Shown here piece by piece: positions 48,233-58,277 of a stretch of 64,000 nucleotides of DNA. The notes beneath the pieces were generated by a model. It saw nothing but the letters and a program-made list of their open reading frames with translations, had not been told where the DNA came from and did not search any database. Numbering within the stretch: the first letter of the stretch is position 1; each line of letters starts with the position of its first letter. The DNA lies in the NCBI GenBank assembly GCA_963797115.1, contig CAWCOH010000002.1:186001-250000 (forward strand). Reading direction: 5' to 3'. The stretch is from AP-15 sp963797115. GTDB taxonomy: Bacteria; Pseudomonadota; Alphaproteobacteria; ATCC43930; CGMCC-115725. The position numbers and the translations under genes are program-made.

Positions 48233-49132
48233 GTGATTGAGAAAAACCGCGTCGGACGCAAGCGGACTTATGCCAGCTCGGCGATAGTGCCGTTGCAGAA
48301 TGGCACGGCGGCAACGACCGCAGAGATCGTCGACCATCCCCACCTGGCGGCAATGGTCAGCGTCATTCGGCTGGAGCAAGGTCTTTATGCGCTCGAGATT
48401 GCGGGAACCACTGTGCTTCCTGGGGAGATCTCCGGCGCGGCGCTGCCCGTAGTCCAGGTATCGTCGCCGCCAATCGGGCAGACCGGTTGCGTCGAGATCA
48501 TCGGTACATCTAGCGACTGGGCTTCGTGGATCGGGCGTGACGGGGGTACGGTCGTCGTAAAATCGCCCCCTGGCGGAGGCAGCGTTTGGGTGACGACTTT
48601 TGCATCTTCTGAGCAGGAGCTGGTTCCGCCGCGGGTCGAGCCGCAGCCTCTCGATCGGCGGCGATTGAACGATACGGCGGCGGAGCCGCTTACCGTGATT
48701 ACCGATCCGGCCGAGATCCGCACCGAAATAGTGCTGCACGTAGAGCGGCTCGGGGACCGGCGGTTCGCCGGTCAGGGGTGGATTGGCAACCGTGGCCGCA
48801 AGCTGCGGATCGAAGCATTTAGCATACGCCCGATCGAAGTGTTGGCGATAAACGATATCGAAGTCAAAGGATTGGGCCCTCATGGCCGGGAGACGCCTTG
48901 GGTCGGCGGCGCGAGACTCTGCGGCACCCGCGGACAGCGCCTACCCTTGACGGGTTTTGCTTTACGTCTGGCGCCACATGCCAGCCACCGTTTCGATGTG
49001 CTCTACGAGGGCGCCTTCTTCGAGAGCGGCATTGCGGGGCCATTCCGCAATGGGGAGCTATGCATCCCGCCGCTAGCCGATGATCCGCTGGAAGCGATCA
49101 ACGTGCGGGTGATCCGGCGCACTGGGCAATAG
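48233..49132 (+). CDS. Unknown protein, possible ChW-like repeat motif
   Basis: A 299-residue protein. The first third is basic and beta-rich. The C-terminal half has RFAGQGWIGNRGRKLRIEAF and IEVLAINDIEVKGLGPHGRE, then PWVGGARLCGTRGQRLPLTG, two copies of a G-W-x-G-NRG-x-x-L-RIE-like pattern. It resembles the clostridial hydrophobic W (ChW) repeats of surface proteins, but only loosely. No signal peptide is visible with the GTG start at 48233. The longer frame from 48122 is not supported. First gene of the plus-strand glycan operon, so possibly a carbohydrate or surface-binding factor. Function unknown. Confidence 0.6.
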   Translation: MIEKNRVGRKRTYASSAIVPLQNGTAATTAEIVDHPHLAAMVSVIRLEQGLYALEIAGTTVLPGEISGAALPVVQVSSPPIGQTGCVEIIGTSSDWASWIGRDGGTVVVKSPPGGGSVWVTTFASSEQELVPPRVEPQPLDRRRLNDTAAEPLTVITDPAEIRTEIVLHVERLGDRRFAGQGWIGNRGRKLRIEAFSIRPIEVLAINDIEVKGLGPHGRETPWVGGARLCGTRGQRLPLTGFALRLAPHASHRFDVLYEGAFFESGIAGPFRNGELCIPPLADDPLEAINVRVIRRTGQ

Positions 49133-49148
49133 GTCGGCGACCGATCCG

Positions 49149-49730
49149 ATGGCAATACCCTATCCGTCGGCGCCCGGTCGGAAGCTCGTCTTGAATGTCG
49201 GTTGCGGTTATCCGCTCCGTCAGAAGCTTCACCGCCACTTTTACGGGCCGGAATGGCAGGAAATCAGGCTCGATCTCGACCCCACCGTGCAGCCCGACAT
49301 CGTGTGCTCGATGATCGACATGAGGCCGGTCAGCGCCAACACGATCGATGCGGTGTGGTCGTCGCATAATCTGGAACACCTGCAGCGCCACGAGGTGCCG
49401 CTGGCGCTTGCAGAATTCCTCCGGGTCCTGAAGCCCGGCGGTCTGCTGCTCTTGACGCTCCCCGATCTACAACAGGTTGCGCAGCTTGTCGTCGACGACC
49501 GGCTCGAAGATCACGCCTATCTGTCTCCGAGCGGTCCGGTAACGCCGCTCGACATGATCTTTGGTCATGCCGCTTCACTCGCCCGCGGTAATCGGTTTAT
49601 GGCGCACCGCACCGGTTTTACCGCCCGAACCTTGGCCCAGGCTCTGGTTGAGGCCGGCTTTGTCGAGGTCAGACTGCGCGCCGGCACCTCCTTTGATCTG
49701 TGGGCGACGGCCTGCAAACCCAGTCGTTGA
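49149..49730 (+). CDS. Class I SAM-dependent methyltransferase
   Basis: A 193-residue methyltransferase with motif I LVLNVGCGYPLRQK, an acidic loop (IRLDLDPTVQPD), VWSSHNLEHLQ and LRVLKPGGLLLLTLPDL. The type is common in glycan and O-antigen clusters, where it methylates sugars. ATG 49149 lies 16 bases after the preceding stop, and the next gene follows 14 bases later, so all are in one operon. Confidence 0.87.
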   Translation: MAIPYPSAPGRKLVLNVGCGYPLRQKLHRHFYGPEWQEIRLDLDPTVQPDIVCSMIDMRPVSANTIDAVWSSHNLEHLQRHEVPLALAEFLRVLKPGGLLLLTLPDLQQVAQLVVDDRLEDHAYLSPSGPVTPLDMIFGHAASLARGNRFMAHRTGFTARTLAQALVEAGFVEVRLRAGTSFDLWATACKPSR

Positions 49731-49744
49731 ACGAGTAGGTAGGG

Positions 49745-50965
49745 ATGCGGTTTCTCTTTATCCATCAGAATTTTCCGGGCCAATATGTCCACATTGCACG
49801 ACATCTGGCGGAGATTGGGCACGATGTGAGTTTCATCACCCAACCGCGCGCGGCCGAAATCGCTGGCGTGAGAAAATTCGAATACCGCCCGGGGCCGCGC
49901 CATTCCAATACAGACGAGTATATGAGCGAGCTGGAGAGCAGTGTTGCGAACGGTCTGGCGGTCGCAAGGGTCTGCCAGTGGCTCGAGCGTGACGAATATA
50001 TTCCTGACATCGTCATCGGCCACAACGGTTGGGGCGAGGTCCTGTTTGTCAAGGACGTATGGCCGCAAGTGCCTCTATTGAGCTATTTCGAGTTCTTCTA
50101 CCGGCCGCGAGAATCGGACATCGACTTTGACCCCGAATTTCCGGCGGAACCCGACGCGGCAATGCGACTGCGGATGCGCAACGCCGTCAACCTCCTCGGC
50201 CTCGAAGCAGCCGATTGGGGGCAAACGCCCACCCGATGGCAACGCTCGCGATATCCGGAGCGCTACCAAGGTCGGATCGCGATTGTCCATGAAGGGGTCG
50301 ACACGGATCTCGTCAGACCGGACGAAACCGCGCGGTTGTGGCTGGCTAACGGGCTCCGTCTTTCTCCCGGGCAGGAAATCGTCACCTACGGCGCCCGCGA
50401 TCTCGAGCCTTATCGCGGGTTCCACGTATTCATGCGGGCACTACCGAAGGTGCTGAGAGAGCGGCCACAGGCGCAGGTTCTCATTGCCGGCGCCAATGGC
50501 GTCAGCTACGGCCGCCGGCCGCGAGGAGCCCCCAGCTACCGTGAACAGCTTCTCGCCGAACTCGGAGACACGATCGATCTGCGACGCGTGCACTTTCTCG
50601 GGCGCCTACCCTATCACCAGTATCTGACGGCGCTGCAGGTCTCCAGCGCCCACGTCTATCTGACCTATCCGTTCGTACTATCGTGGTCGCTGCTCGAAGC
50701 GATGTCGGCAGGTTGCCTCGTCATCGCCTCGCAAACACCGCCGGTCGAGGAAGTGATCGTCGACGGGGTCAACGGCCGCCTTGTCGATTTCTTCGACGAG
50801 GAGGGCCTCGCAAACCGAATTATTGGGGCCCTTACCGAGCGCAGCAACGATCTTCGGTCGGCGGCGCGCGATACGGTAATCAAACGCTACGATGTGAAAT
50901 CCGTATGCCTCCCGGCTTACTTCGATTTGCTCAAGTCGCTACTGCCGCGAGGGAAGGCTCTATGA
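49745..50965 (+). CDS. Glycosyltransferase family 4
   Basis: A retaining GT-B glycosyltransferase of 406 residues. It starts MRFLFIHQNFPGQYVHIARH with the donor-independent N-terminal fold. The C-terminal domain has VTYGARDLEPYRGFHVFMRA, VHFLGRLPYHQYLTALQVSS and the E-x7-E motif region SWSLLEAMSAGCLVIASQTPP. Sugar donor and acceptor are not readable. The stop overlaps the next start as ATGA. Intact. Confidence 0.9.
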   Translation: MRFLFIHQNFPGQYVHIARHLAEIGHDVSFITQPRAAEIAGVRKFEYRPGPRHSNTDEYMSELESSVANGLAVARVCQWLERDEYIPDIVIGHNGWGEVLFVKDVWPQVPLLSYFEFFYRPRESDIDFDPEFPAEPDAAMRLRMRNAVNLLGLEAADWGQTPTRWQRSRYPERYQGRIAIVHEGVDTDLVRPDETARLWLANGLRLSPGQEIVTYGARDLEPYRGFHVFMRALPKVLRERPQAQVLIAGANGVSYGRRPRGAPSYREQLLAELGDTIDLRRVHFLGRLPYHQYLTALQVSSAHVYLTYPFVLSWSLLEAMSAGCLVIASQTPPVEEVIVDGVNGRLVDFFDEEGLANRIIGALTERSNDLRSAARDTVIKRYDVKSVCLPAYFDLLKSLLPRGKAL

Positions 50966-52539
50966 CCAGCGTAATGCGCGAGACCGCTCGTCAGCGCGAT
51001 CGGCAGCACTTTTCACACTTTTCCGTCAGTGCCGATCCCGACACATCGGGCTCGATCTACAACGGCGAACTCAAGGTGATCGTGTCCGCCGCGGACCTCC
51101 GCGCCGCGACGGAAGTCTGCGGGTTGGGCGGTCGTCTTGCAGTTTATGTCTGTGAGCGCTCCGGCACGCGCGGCGGTTTCGAAATCTACCGGGCCGGTAC
51201 GCGCCGTGGGCCGGCGCGGGCTCCGTTGAACCACCCGCCGACCTTCTGTCTGGCATTGCTTGCTCTCTCGTCCTCTGGAAAGCGCGATCTCGACGATTTG
51301 CGCGAAGCCTGGTCTGCCGGTGCCGAGGGATTTCTGCCAAGTGCGACCTGTTTCGACCGCGCCGACGCGGCGGCGGTGCATCGATTGCTATTCGAGGCAG
51401 TCGCCGAAGCTTACCGCTCTGCTGCGGCGCGCCTGTTGGCCTCGCGGAGGCAATATACGGCATTCCGGATCGTCCACGACCAGCTGCAAAACGCATTCGA
51501 CACGGTCGAGAATTTTCTCAGCCGGGCGCAACTGCCGCCGACATGGCTGGCGTTTGCCAGCGAGCCGTCCGAGACCACCCTCGGCCTGCACACGGAGGGT
51601 GAGCCGTTTCGCCTCACGCAACTGCTCCCGCTCCCCTCGCAGGGGCTCGCTGCCATCGAGTTGCACGCAGTCGCCGCCAACCCGGACGCAAGCGGCTCGC
51701 TGGTCGTCGGGATAGCGACCTGCGAGGACGAGAGGACGCTCGGGGAGTGGTCAATTCCCTACGCCGCGGTGCCCGACGGCTGGATTTTTCTCGATCTGCC
51801 GGAAATCGACATTGCACCGAGACAAGCGGTGTCGCTCACCGCGGTCTGGAACACGCAATCGGGAAAGCCGCCGCTATTGTCTCTGACCAGCCTGCAGCCA
51901 GTCCCCGAGGCGCGCGTTTCTCTTATGGGAAGGGAGGATAACCGGCGAAGTCTGGCGCTGCGGCTCCACATCGGACTGCCCGGATCGCGGCGGGTAGCGC
52001 ATCCCTATCACATCGGCGTCCGACACCAGCCGCACATCAGCCGCCTCGGCTGGCGCTTGGCGCCGAGTGCACTGCGAGCCTGTGCCGAGCTCGACCCGGT
52101 GCCTGGCCGTGAACCCCTCGTCACGCTGCTGGATGACCCGACGGCAATCGAGGTGCGGCCGGTAAATGGCAGTATGACGGTGGCGAAGTTGCCGGGTGCA
52201 TTGCCCGCCGGGGCGCGCCGGTTGACTGCGACAATCAAGACCGAGGACCCCAACGGGCCGCTCGTCGAATATGCTCTTCTTGCCCTGGGCCCGCGCGGCG
52301 GTTACAGGCAGGTTCTGACCAAAGGCCGGCTTAACGGCGGACGGGGAGGCTTTTCGGGCTGGCTGGCGGTTCATCCGGACTTCACGACCCAGATTCATCT
52401 CGCGTTACCGGAACCTGCTGAGGACCCGCTCGACCTCTATCTCGCGACGCGTCTCGCCGAGGGTCAATCTGCGACTGGCGCTCAGGCGCGATGGCTCGAG
52501 TTCGTAGTCGACGCCTTGGACGGAGCGGCAGCGACATGA
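50962..52539 (+). CDS. Unknown 525-residue protein (possibly DUF6212-like)
   Basis: A beta-rich soluble protein translationally coupled to both neighbours: ATGA overlap with the GT4 stop at the start, and ATGA with the next glycosyltransferase at the end. Visible are GSIYNGELKVIVSAADLRAA, an Arg/Trp-containing central helix (VHDQLQNAFDTVENFLSR) and late strands LAFASEPSETTLGLHTEGEP. No transmembrane helix or signal peptide is evident. It may belong to DUF6212, but I recall that family only roughly. The position between glycosyltransferases suggests a role in assembly or modification of the same glycan. A lectin-like or carbohydrate-binding fold is possible. Confidence 0.65.
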   Translation: MTSVMRETARQRDRQHFSHFSVSADPDTSGSIYNGELKVIVSAADLRAATEVCGLGGRLAVYVCERSGTRGGFEIYRAGTRRGPARAPLNHPPTFCLALLALSSSGKRDLDDLREAWSAGAEGFLPSATCFDRADAAAVHRLLFEAVAEAYRSAAARLLASRRQYTAFRIVHDQLQNAFDTVENFLSRAQLPPTWLAFASEPSETTLGLHTEGEPFRLTQLLPLPSQGLAAIELHAVAANPDASGSLVVGIATCEDERTLGEWSIPYAAVPDGWIFLDLPEIDIAPRQAVSLTAVWNTQSGKPPLLSLTSLQPVPEARVSLMGREDNRRSLALRLHIGLPGSRRVAHPYHIGVRHQPHISRLGWRLAPSALRACAELDPVPGREPLVTLLDDPTAIEVRPVNGSMTVAKLPGALPAGARRLTATIKTEDPNGPLVEYALLALGPRGGYRQVLTKGRLNGGRGGFSGWLAVHPDFTTQIHLALPEPAEDPLDLYLATRLAEGQSATGAQARWLEFVVDALDGAAAT

Positions 52540-53655
52540 ACCACGGGCACCGGTCGCGCCCAGGATCCAAAATCTCGCGGATCCCCTCCCAGGCTGCACG
52601 GCCGGAGGTTGCCGTCGTGATCCCCGTCTACAAGCATAGTGTCCTGCTCGAAGAAGCGGTGATCTCGGCATTGAACCAACAGACCGATTTCGCGCTGGCC
52701 GTCGTCATTGTCAATGACGGCTGCCCGATGCCGGAAACGCATCAAACCTGCCTTGAGTTCGCGATGGCTGCCCCGGACCGCGTCTCCTACATCAGGCGGC
52801 AGAACGGCGGCCTCAGTGCAGCGCGCAACACCGGTATCGACCATGTACTCGCGACTTGGGAAACTGTGGAGGCGATTTATTTTCTCGACGCCGACAACAG
52901 GCTTTTCCCCAACGCTCTGCAGCGCGCCTACGCTGCCCTCGCCGGAGACCCAGAGCGTCGGCTGGGTTTATCCGGACATCGACACGTTCGGGCAGGAGTG
53001 GAACGTCGATTACTCGGGCGAGTACTCAGCGCTTCGTCATCTGGAGGAAAATTTCTGCGAGGCGGGTAGCCTCGTGCGGCGGGCCGTATTCGACAAGGGT
53101 GCTCGCTTCGATGAAAGCATGAGGCTCGGCTTCGAAGATTGGGATTTCTGGCTCGGCGCGATCGAGCTCGGCTTTCGCGGCAAGCATCTCGACAATTTTG
53201 GGTTCCGGTATCGCAAACGACCGGAGAGCATGCTCAGCAACTCCGAGCGCGATCGACCAGAAATCGTCTCATACATCAGGCGGAAACATAAGGATCTTTT
53301 CCGGTTTAACACGTTGCTCGCGCTGGAGCATCTGGAGGCGCCCAGGTACGCGATTTACGCGCCCGATACCGGTCAAGTTTCTCTCACTTCCGACCCTGAG
53401 ATCGATGGCAGGAAGGTTTCTGTTGAGGAATTTTGCAGCGAGTACTACCGAGCCAAGTCGCTACCATCGCGTTACCCACGGCCCGCATTTATTGTCGTAA
53501 TCGATCGACGGGCAAAAGATACGCTTTTTAAATATGGCTTGCTGCGGTGGGCGTTCTGGTATTTTGAGTCGTTGGATCATAGCCATCACTTCTCTTATTG
53601 TACCCTGATAGATTCGACGACAGTCCGACGCGATACAAATACTCGACGTTGCTGA
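52536..53655 (+). CDS. Glycosyltransferase family 2, frameshifted; likely N-terminal half of a GT2-GT4 protein
   Basis: Inverting GT-A transferase. From the ATG at 52536 (coupled ATGA): PEVAVVIPVYKHSVLLEEAV, NDGCPMPETHQTC, RRQNGGLSAARNTGID and the DxD motif YFLDADNRLFP. After one extra base at 52949-52955 the frame continues SVGWVYPDIDTFGQEWNVDY, GFEDWDFWLGAIELGFRGKH and FRYRKRPESML, and ends in the given frame at 53655. Near 53600-53640 another extra base appears. The other frame then reads VAEGARPHAHEAAGLLMVRT straight into the next glycosyltransferase domain. So the GT2 and GT4 domains are probably one protein of about 870 residues. Confidence 0.8.
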
Positions 53656-53695
53656 GGGGGCGCGTCCGCATGCCCATGAAGCTGCGGGACTACTG

Positions 53696-55175
53696 ATGGT
53701 GAGGACGGGTCTGCTCGATAGCTGCCTCGACGATCCGCTGGATAAGTGGGTCATGAGCCTCAAGTCATCCCGTCCTCAACCGAAAACTCACGTCGTAGAA
53801 TTGGCGCTGCCACACCAGGAACTCTTTGAATTCTCGGCTAACGCCGCCTTTCTGGACCTGTTTCAGCAGATGAGGGAGTTCGGCGCCAAGCAATGTCTCA
53901 GTGGCTCCTGGCAATGGCGGGTACCTAGCTGCGGATCGAAGGTTCACTCGTTCCAAATTTCGCGAAAACTACTAGAAGCAACCCCGGTCTATCCCAGATT
54001 GCCGAATCCCGGGGAGAGACAGATCGGCTTTGTGCTGCCAATCGCGGAATTCGGCGGGGTAGAAAAGGTCGCGTACAATCTGGCAAAATTCCTGAGACAT
54101 AGAGGCTGGGGAACGCATCTGTTTGTGTTTGGTAGGCGCTCGTGCCGACAGAGCGCCGAGATTGCGGATGCTTTTACAAGCCTAAATTTTCTTTGTGATC
54201 GCGATGTCGGAAGCTGGGGCGGCGGCGAGCGCTTCATGGGGTCGTACTACACGGCTTGGGCGTCCGCGGGTCGCCACGAGAGGGCTCTCGGACTGCTTTC
54301 GGGCCTCGATGCAGTCGTAAATTTTCACAGCGCCGATGCCAATGCATTGATGGCACCGCTGCGCCGCCAGGGTACCAGGACCATCGCGTCGCTGCACGTT
54401 ACGGATTTGTCGGAAGCGGACAGGCCCGTGGGCCATACCTATCTAACCCTGGGCTACGAGCACGCCTACGACCTGATCGCCTGCTGTTCCCAGCAGCTGT
54501 TCGATTGGTGTCACGCGATGGGGATCCCGGAAGGGAAGCTTGCACTGCTGTGGAATTCGCCTTCCTATGATCTTTCGCCCGCTGTAGCCGAAGAGGTGCT
54601 CGCAAGACGCCAGGCGCGGGATGCGCGGCCGCTCCGCATTTTGTTTTTGGGCCGCTTGGATCGGCAGAAGGGCTTGGACAGGCTGGCGGCAATAGTCCGA
54701 TCGAGTTCGCGAGATCGGTCTGCCGATCGAGTGGCGCCTGATCGGTGCGTCGGTCCTCGGGGATGGCGACCAGCAGCAGCTCGAGCAGCTCAACATCGAA
54801 ATCGAGTCGCCTAAGCTGACACCCGAGGAATTGACCGACTGCTACAGCTGGGCGGATGTCGTCCTGATCGTGTCGCGTTGGGAAGGGCTGCCGCTGACCA
54901 TCCTGGAAGCGATGCGCCTCGGTGCCGTTGTTTGCACAACGGCCGTCGGGGCAGTCGCCGAAGCAGTCTCACATCGTGAGACCGGTTTTCTGCTCCCGGG
55001 CACGGGCACCGTCACTATCGCGCGCGAGGCCATAAAGATCCTGCGAAGCCTCTGTGAGGATCGCAATTTGCTCAGGCATATCTCGTTGGCCGCCGCCGCG
55101 GCAGCTCAGAATTGGACTTGGGAAAACTCAGCGAAGGATTTCTTGGTACGGCTCAATCGCCTTACGGCGGCTTGA
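53696..55175 (+). CDS. Glycosyltransferase family 4 domain, frameshifted; likely C-terminal half of the GT2-GT4 protein
   Basis: The first frame (to 54814) gives IGFVLPIAEFGGVEKVAYNL, DAVVNFHSADANALMAPL, LIACCSQQLFDWC and RILFLGRLDRQKGLDRLAAI. After an extra base at about 54700-54706 the second frame gives VREIGLPIEWRLIGASVLGD, DCYSWADVVLIVSRWEGLPL, TILEAMRLGAVVC and GFLLPGTG up to 55175. The E-x7-E segment and the GLPLTILEA loop are typical of GT4. The start at 53696 is arbitrary if the frame is read through from the GT2 domain. It transfers a sugar to a glycan in the same pathway as the other glycosyltransferases. Confidence 0.78.
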
Positions 55176-55195
55176 CGCGGCTCGCGGCGGGAACG

Positions 55196-56311
55196 ATGAA
55201 AATCTCACAGAGAATAGCTTTCGCGATGGGCTGGCTGCTCATCACACTCGGCGCCCTCCCTGCCGCCAGCAGCGAAAATGTTGTGGTTGGCGTCAACATA
55301 GTTAACCCGCAGTGGCTCAGTTCGTCGGACCGGGAGCAAATTCTCGACCAGCTACAAGCCGCCAATGTTCGTATAATCCGCGCCCCGCTCACGCCAACAC
55401 GAGAAAACGGCGATCATGATCCGGCGATCGATTTTGTCCGGCGGGCTTACGAGCGCGGAATCAAGGCCGATCTCATCGTCGGGTTGCAGTATCGCGAAGG
55501 GGCACAGCGGCGGCAGGCGGTAAAAGATTTGCCTAAAATATGGCCCTCCTATCCGTTGTCGAGCGCCGACTCGGCGCGGTTCCAGGCGGTCTTCGAACCC
55601 GTGTTCGCGCGATTGGAAGACCTCGGGATCACGTTCGCGGCTCTGGAACTCGGCAATGAGATCAATTGGACCGGATTCAACGGTGAATTTTCTGTTCCTG
55701 GCAAAGGAAGAGTGTTTGGCCGCGAGGATTTGACGCATGATGCCGAGGCGCGACACATAGCCGAAGGCTACCGCACTTACTTGCAAACTCTGAAGGTGCT
55801 AAAGAATATTCGCGATCATTCGCGACTTAATCGGAAGACGCCAATCCTTTCAGCTGGCCTGGCTGATCTTGGTCCCCCCGGGCCCCGACCGGGCTCGAGA
55901 ACCGATGCGGTTGCGGTAAGCGCCACCCTTGAATACCTGCGCCAGAATGGGATGGACGCGCTGGTCGACGGTTACGCGGTTCACACTTACCCGTTGGCCC
56001 ATATTAGTGCTGTGGCGCGCCGCAACCGGCTCGAGCAAGATACCCTGGGCGAGTGCCGCCCTGCCAGACGAGGCAAGCCCTGTTGGGTCACGGAGTGGGG
56101 ATTGCCAGCCACAACAGCTTGCCCAAACGAGGATAAGCCGAGAACGTTACTGATGCGGGAACTGCTCGATGACTTCCGTCAATTCGCGGATGCTGGACGG
56201 CTGAAGGGACTGCTCTATTACGCCTGGGCCGACGAACGGTACGGGATCTATCGCTGCGGCGTCCTAACCGAAAGCGGCCGATTGGCTCTGGATCCGGCCG
56301 TGCTCGAATAG
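55196..56311 (+). CDS. Exported glycoside hydrolase-like (beta/alpha)8 protein
   Basis: A 371-residue protein with a signal peptide (RIAFAMGWLLITLGALPAA). The fold pattern resembles clan GH-A hydrolases. A Glu at about residue 155 (ALELGNEINW, acid/base position) and a Glu at about residue 300 (CWVTEWGLP, nucleophile position) match the NE and E-containing strands. The family cannot be fixed by eye. It is in the middle of a glycan operon, so trimming or turnover of the polysaccharide in the periplasm is plausible. ATG 55196 is chosen over 55112, which would remove the signal. Confidence 0.72.
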   Translation: MKISQRIAFAMGWLLITLGALPAASSENVVVGVNIVNPQWLSSSDREQILDQLQAANVRIIRAPLTPTRENGDHDPAIDFVRRAYERGIKADLIVGLQYREGAQRRQAVKDLPKIWPSYPLSSADSARFQAVFEPVFARLEDLGITFAALELGNEINWTGFNGEFSVPGKGRVFGREDLTHDAEARHIAEGYRTYLQTLKVLKNIRDHSRLNRKTPILSAGLADLGPPGPRPGSRTDAVAVSATLEYLRQNGMDALVDGYAVHTYPLAHISAVARRNRLEQDTLGECRPARRGKPCWVTEWGLPATTACPNEDKPRTLLMRELLDDFRQFADAGRLKGLLYYAWADERYGIYRCGVLTESGRLALDPAVLE

Positions 56312-56403
56312 TTTCGTAGGCGGACGGAGACTGAGCAACAACCTATTGAGCGTACTTTGGTGACGCGTCGATAGAATCAACCTGCTCTATTAAGAGGTAC
56401 GAA

Positions 56404-57096
56404 ATGGTTGCTAGATGGGCGGACGAGGTGATCAGCTCCTACGTTAAAGGAGCAAGTTTCGCGGATATTGGCGGATTGTGGGGTCTCGTTAACGAGAAGA
56501 TTACCGTCGCGGTTAAGGCTGGGTGCCGAACAGCAACGATGATCGATATGACGCCCGTAAATCATCGATATTGGAACGATTTTGATGAGCGTGCGAAGTC
56601 GGCCGGAGTGACGGAGTATCGAAAAATACAGGGTAATTTGGATGATCCCGGTCTTCCGGACAAAGCCGGCACCTTCGATTTCGTTTATTGCTCAGGCATA
56701 ATTTACCATGCTCCAAATCCGCTGCACACTATCGCGCGCTTACATGCGCTGACCACGCAGCGCTTGTTATTGGTTTCAATGACTGTGCCACAGCGGATTG
56801 TCACCGATGCGGGAGAGATCCCATTTGATGGTGGCCGGACCGTCTTTCTGCCGGCTGTCGACCCGCCTACGAAACAAATCCTCGCTATGCATTTCGGGGC
56901 TCTCGGAATCAAGTTAGCGGGCATTAGCGACGACCAACATCCATGGACATCGCTTTCTGCGTACGGCCCGTGGTGGTGGCTCTGGACGCCAAACACCCTA
57001 TCCGCGATGTTACGATCTGCGGGCTTTCGAGTTGTGGAGACGCGCGAAACATGGGCCGGACGTGCTCATGGCCTATTATGTGAGAAGATGAATTGA
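56404..57096 (+). CDS. SAM-dependent methyltransferase
   Basis: A 230-residue methyltransferase. It has SFADIGGLWGLVNEK (motif I-like), MIDMTPVNHRYWNDF, FDFVYCSGIIYHAPNPLHTI and QRLLLVSMTVPQR. The type is similar to tRNA/carbohydrate DUF1698-like methyltransferases. A+T content is visibly higher than in flanking genes, as in the next two genes. It lies 92 bases after the hydrolase gene, so it may have its own promoter. Confidence 0.8.
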   Translation: MVARWADEVISSYVKGASFADIGGLWGLVNEKITVAVKAGCRTATMIDMTPVNHRYWNDFDERAKSAGVTEYRKIQGNLDDPGLPDKAGTFDFVYCSGIIYHAPNPLHTIARLHALTTQRLLLVSMTVPQRIVTDAGEIPFDGGRTVFLPAVDPPTKQILAMHFGALGIKLAGISDDQHPWTSLSAYGPWWWLWTPNTLSAMLRSAGFRVVETRETWAGRAHGLLCEKMN

Positions 57097-57152
57097 GCTC
57101 GTGGATGAGATGAGCTCAAAGATGCCAATGCAAATATCCATGGGGCTGTAAT

Positions 57153-58049
57153 ATGTGGCCGGTCTTCGTTTTTGGCACGGGCCGCTGCGGATCTACGCAT
57201 ATACAACGGCTAATTACCCTATCGACCTGTTGCTGGGTTTGGGGAGAGCATGAAGGCTTCCTAGCTCCCCTACTCGAGTCCGTCAGGCGGTATGAAACCA
57301 GCCCCGGACTTGACCGGAATGTCTTTCGCGGCGGCCCTCGAAGTGACGACCAGCTCATCTCCGATATGTCGCTCGGATCGGAGCGGCTTTCATGGTTAAA
57401 CCGTTTTGACAAGGGTGAATTCCAGATCGAAGTAGCGGCCCTCGTGGATCGTATTTTTCGGTCCCGCGTGCCCAAAGGTTGGACGGAGTGGGGGTTTAAG
57501 GAGATTTTATACGGACTTGACAATAACGCGCCCTATTGGTTGCTAAGCTTATTCCCTACCGCTACGGCCGTCTTCACATTTCGTGAGCCGAGAGGCACCA
57601 TTGAAAGTATGATTAGAACTTGGTCACCGGAACTGATAAAAGGACCGCCTTCATTTGATGAACTAGCTAGAATCTATAAAACACGCGCGCGACGATGGAA
57701 AGTAATAATGAGTTATTTCCTCGAATTACGAACGCAAACCGCTGGGAGAATCGTCTTCGTGTCTGCCACAACGTTGAAGTCTTCCGTCAACGAGCTGCTA
57801 CGAGTTCTTGGACTGCCTCCAACCCGCGCGATTCGAGATGGGCTGCATATCACAAACCGAGGTTCGAGTAACTGGCCGACGTGGGCGGCCGATAAATTCG
57901 AAGAGCTGTTCGCCGCTGATGAACACGAATTCCAGGCGTTGTTGAATCGTGCCTGCGCCGAAAGCGACGCCGATTTCGGCGAGCAAGCCGGTTACGCCAC
58001 TCTGGATGCCGACGGCGATCCAGGTCCCATGATTGGCACCATACGGTGA
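57153..58049 (+). CDS. PAPS-dependent sulfotransferase family protein
   Basis: A 298-residue P-loop sulfotransferase-type protein. The PAPS-binding 5'-phosphosulfate loop is FVFGTGRCGSTHIQRLITLS near the N-terminus. A 3'-phosphate-binding segment FTFREPRGTIESMIRTW follows (usually RDPRD), with the Arg-Glu-Pro-Arg core. The sulfate acceptor is unknown. Its cofactor PAPS is made by the CysD/CysNC enzymes encoded 2 to 4 kb downstream on the other strand. Lower GC than its neighbours suggests acquisition by transfer. Intact from ATG 57153. Confidence 0.8.
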   Translation: MWPVFVFGTGRCGSTHIQRLITLSTCCWVWGEHEGFLAPLLESVRRYETSPGLDRNVFRGGPRSDDQLISDMSLGSERLSWLNRFDKGEFQIEVAALVDRIFRSRVPKGWTEWGFKEILYGLDNNAPYWLLSLFPTATAVFTFREPRGTIESMIRTWSPELIKGPPSFDELARIYKTRARRWKVIMSYFLELRTQTAGRIVFVSATTLKSSVNELLRVLGLPPTRAIRDGLHITNRGSSNWPTWAADKFEELFAADEHEFQALLNRACAESDADFGEQAGYATLDADGDPGPMIGTIR

Positions 58050-58277
58050 CGTTCTGCGCTGGCTATCTGCTGTCAGCGTCAACCAAGCTGCTGAAATTTT
58101 GATCTGCACTCGGGCTCTTTCGCGGGTTGCGATCTTGACCCCCTTCCGGTCCTTCAGCCGGGATCCGTAGCGGGGCGCTTTGTCTAGATATGGCGTCATC
58201 TATATAGCAACCATCATTCTTGACAATGCCACCATAATTTGCTAATATCGCTCGACCGTTGAAAAATTGAGGTCGTC

